6,578 nt of DNA from Thermococci archaeon (GTDB lineage Archaea; Methanobacteriota_B; Thermococci; Thermococcales; Thermococcaceae): assembly GCA_003663535.1 (NCBI GenBank), contig QMUE01000078.1, positions 1 through 6,578 of the forward strand. Reading direction: 5' to 3'. Made by a program: the position numbers and the translations under genes. This document shows, in pieces, positions 6,090 to 6,578 of the stretch. Under the pieces are notes generated by a model. That model was given only the letters and a program-made list of their open reading frames with translations, had not been told where the DNA came from and made no database searches. Numbering within the stretch: position 1 is the first letter of the stretch; the number at the start of each line of letters is the position of its first letter.

Positions 6090-6527
6090 ATGAGAGTATG
6101 CATAGTCTACGACTCCAGACATGGGACAACGGAAAAGATGACAGAGGCAATAAAAGAAGCCATTGAGAAGTATGCAAATGTAGAGGTCAGGAGGGTAAGC
6201 GAAGTAGCAACCCTTAAAGGCTGTGAGCTCATTATTGTTGGGACTCCAATTTACTACGAGAGGCCTCTAAAAAGCATTCTTGAGTTTCTGGAGAGACACT
6301 CTACTGAGCTTGAGAAGAAAAAGGCAGCAATTTTTATTGTCTGCTTTGCAGTTGTGTTTGGAAGTCTCGCTAGATGGCACATTCAAAACCACTACATAAA
6401 ACCCCTAATGGAGAGAATTCCTGGAGAAATCATTGGTACCCTCGTGTTGAGGGGCGGGATTGGAAATGTGAGCGAAGATGAAATAGAGAAGGCAAAGAGA
6501 TGGGCTATAGGGCTTTTAGATTTTTGA
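6090..6527 (+). CDS. Flavodoxin-domain protein (HemG-like flavodoxin family)
   Basis: 145 residues, the size of a short-chain flavodoxin. ATG 6090 is preceded by GTGAT (6080-6084) with a 5-nt spacer; an ATG at 6083 is out of frame. The N-terminal strand VCIVYDS leads into an FMN phosphate-binding loop (S9-R-H-G12-T13-T14-E-K). The next flavin loop, GTPIYYERPLKSILEF (51-66), and the third segment VCFAVVFGSLARWHIQN (84-100) are typical of the Flavodoxin_5/HemG-like group rather than of classic electron-transfer flavodoxins. The protein should be a soluble cytoplasmic FMN redox protein. HemG oxidises protoporphyrinogen in bacteria, but Thermococcales are generally considered to lack heme synthesis, so that role is unlikely here. 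The gene lies head-to-head with a radical SAM enzyme that needs reducing equivalents, which makes electron donation a reasonable but unproven guess. The 3' end overlaps the opposite-strand membrane protein gene by 12 bp. Confidence 0.88.
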   Translation: MRVCIVYDSRHGTTEKMTEAIKEAIEKYANVEVRRVSEVATLKGCELIIVGTPIYYERPLKSILEFLERHSTELEKKKAAIFIVCFAVVFGSLARWHIQNHYIKPLMERIPGEIIGTLVLRGGIGNVSEDEIEKAKRWAIGLLDF

Positions 6528-6536
6528 CCTTTTGTC
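6514..6536 (+). terminator. Candidate T-rich terminator at the end of the flavodoxin gene
   Basis: T4 (6514-6517), T5 (6521-6525) and another T4 shortly after the stop form a broken T-rich tract across the flavodoxin gene's stop codon. It is weaker than the tract after pepQ and lies in a convergent overlap, so the assignment is tentative. Confidence 0.3.
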
Positions 6537-6578
6537 TAGGAGCCATAGAATAAGCCCTATCAGGCCAACAAAGACCAC
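6516..6578 (-). CDS. C-terminal end of a membrane protein (partial, runs off the window)
   Basis: The minus-strand frame is open from the window edge to TAA at 6518-6516, giving 20 residues: a hydrophobic run (VVFVGLIGLILWLL) followed by a basic tail (DKRSKI). This is a classic final transmembrane helix with a positively charged cytoplasmic end. The other two minus-strand frames read less like protein: one stops early and the other lacks a coherent segment. The gene converges on the flavodoxin-domain gene and overlaps its last 12 bases. The family cannot be named from so short a tail. Confidence 0.55.
   Translation of the reverse strand: MVFVGLIGLILWLLDKRSKI

Noticed and set aside
6004..6177. 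58-residue N-terminal extension of the methylthiotransferase
   Set aside because: It is antisense to the start of the flavodoxin gene. The family begins at the MRVHIETYGC motif encoded from 6003, where a GGAG site is present.

Overview
The window looks like chromosomal DNA of a hyperthermophilic euryarchaeon of the order Thermococcales (Thermococcus, Pyrococcus or Palaeococcus). The proteins support this: the prolidase matches the well-studied Pyrococcus furiosus enzyme nearly residue for residue at its metal site, and the HflX, UPF0201 and tRNA methylthiotransferase proteins are of the archaeal type. The signals are archaeal too: GGTGA-type ribosome binding sites about 5 nt from the start, BRE/TATA-like boxes, oligo-T tracts and very tight spacing. 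Base composition is moderately AT-rich by eye. The genus cannot be settled without a search.

Layout: (1) 2-1466, plus strand: two unrecognised genes in tandem. The first is cut by the window edge and is cysteine-rich. The second is a membrane-anchored or secreted protein with six cysteines and five N-glycosylation sequons. (2) 1467-1642: a 30-codon ORF (1526-1618) whose start resembles the signal peptide of the preceding gene, probably the stump of a decayed paralog. It also carries the TATA-like element for the next gene. (3) 1643-2917 plus: HflX GTPase, probably read from a leaderless mRNA. (4) 2918-3325 minus: a UPF0201 family protein, stop to stop with hflX. (5) 3326-3418: divergent promoter region. 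(6) 3419-4462 plus: PepQ (Xaa-Pro dipeptidase). (7) 4463-4728: T-rich terminator and a minus-strand fragment of a DUF234-type archaeal ATPase. (8) 4729-6003 minus: archaeal CDKAL1-like tRNA t6A37 methylthiotransferase. (9) 6004-6089: divergent promoter region with two TTTAAA boxes. (10) 6090-6527 plus: a flavodoxin-domain protein. (11) 6516-6578 minus: C-terminal end of a membrane protein that runs off the window.

The core genes are housekeeping: ribosome-linked GTPase, a conserved archaeal protein with an RNA-binding-like fold, peptide turnover and tRNA modification. They are probably independent or divergently paired units. The accessory material is the secreted pair on the left, the signal-peptide stump and the ATPase fragment. 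The most testable functional idea is that the flavodoxin-like protein, encoded divergently from the radical-SAM methylthiotransferase, serves as its electron donor. I found no RNA genes, insertion sequences or CRISPR arrays, and I do not see a clearly new multi-gene system.
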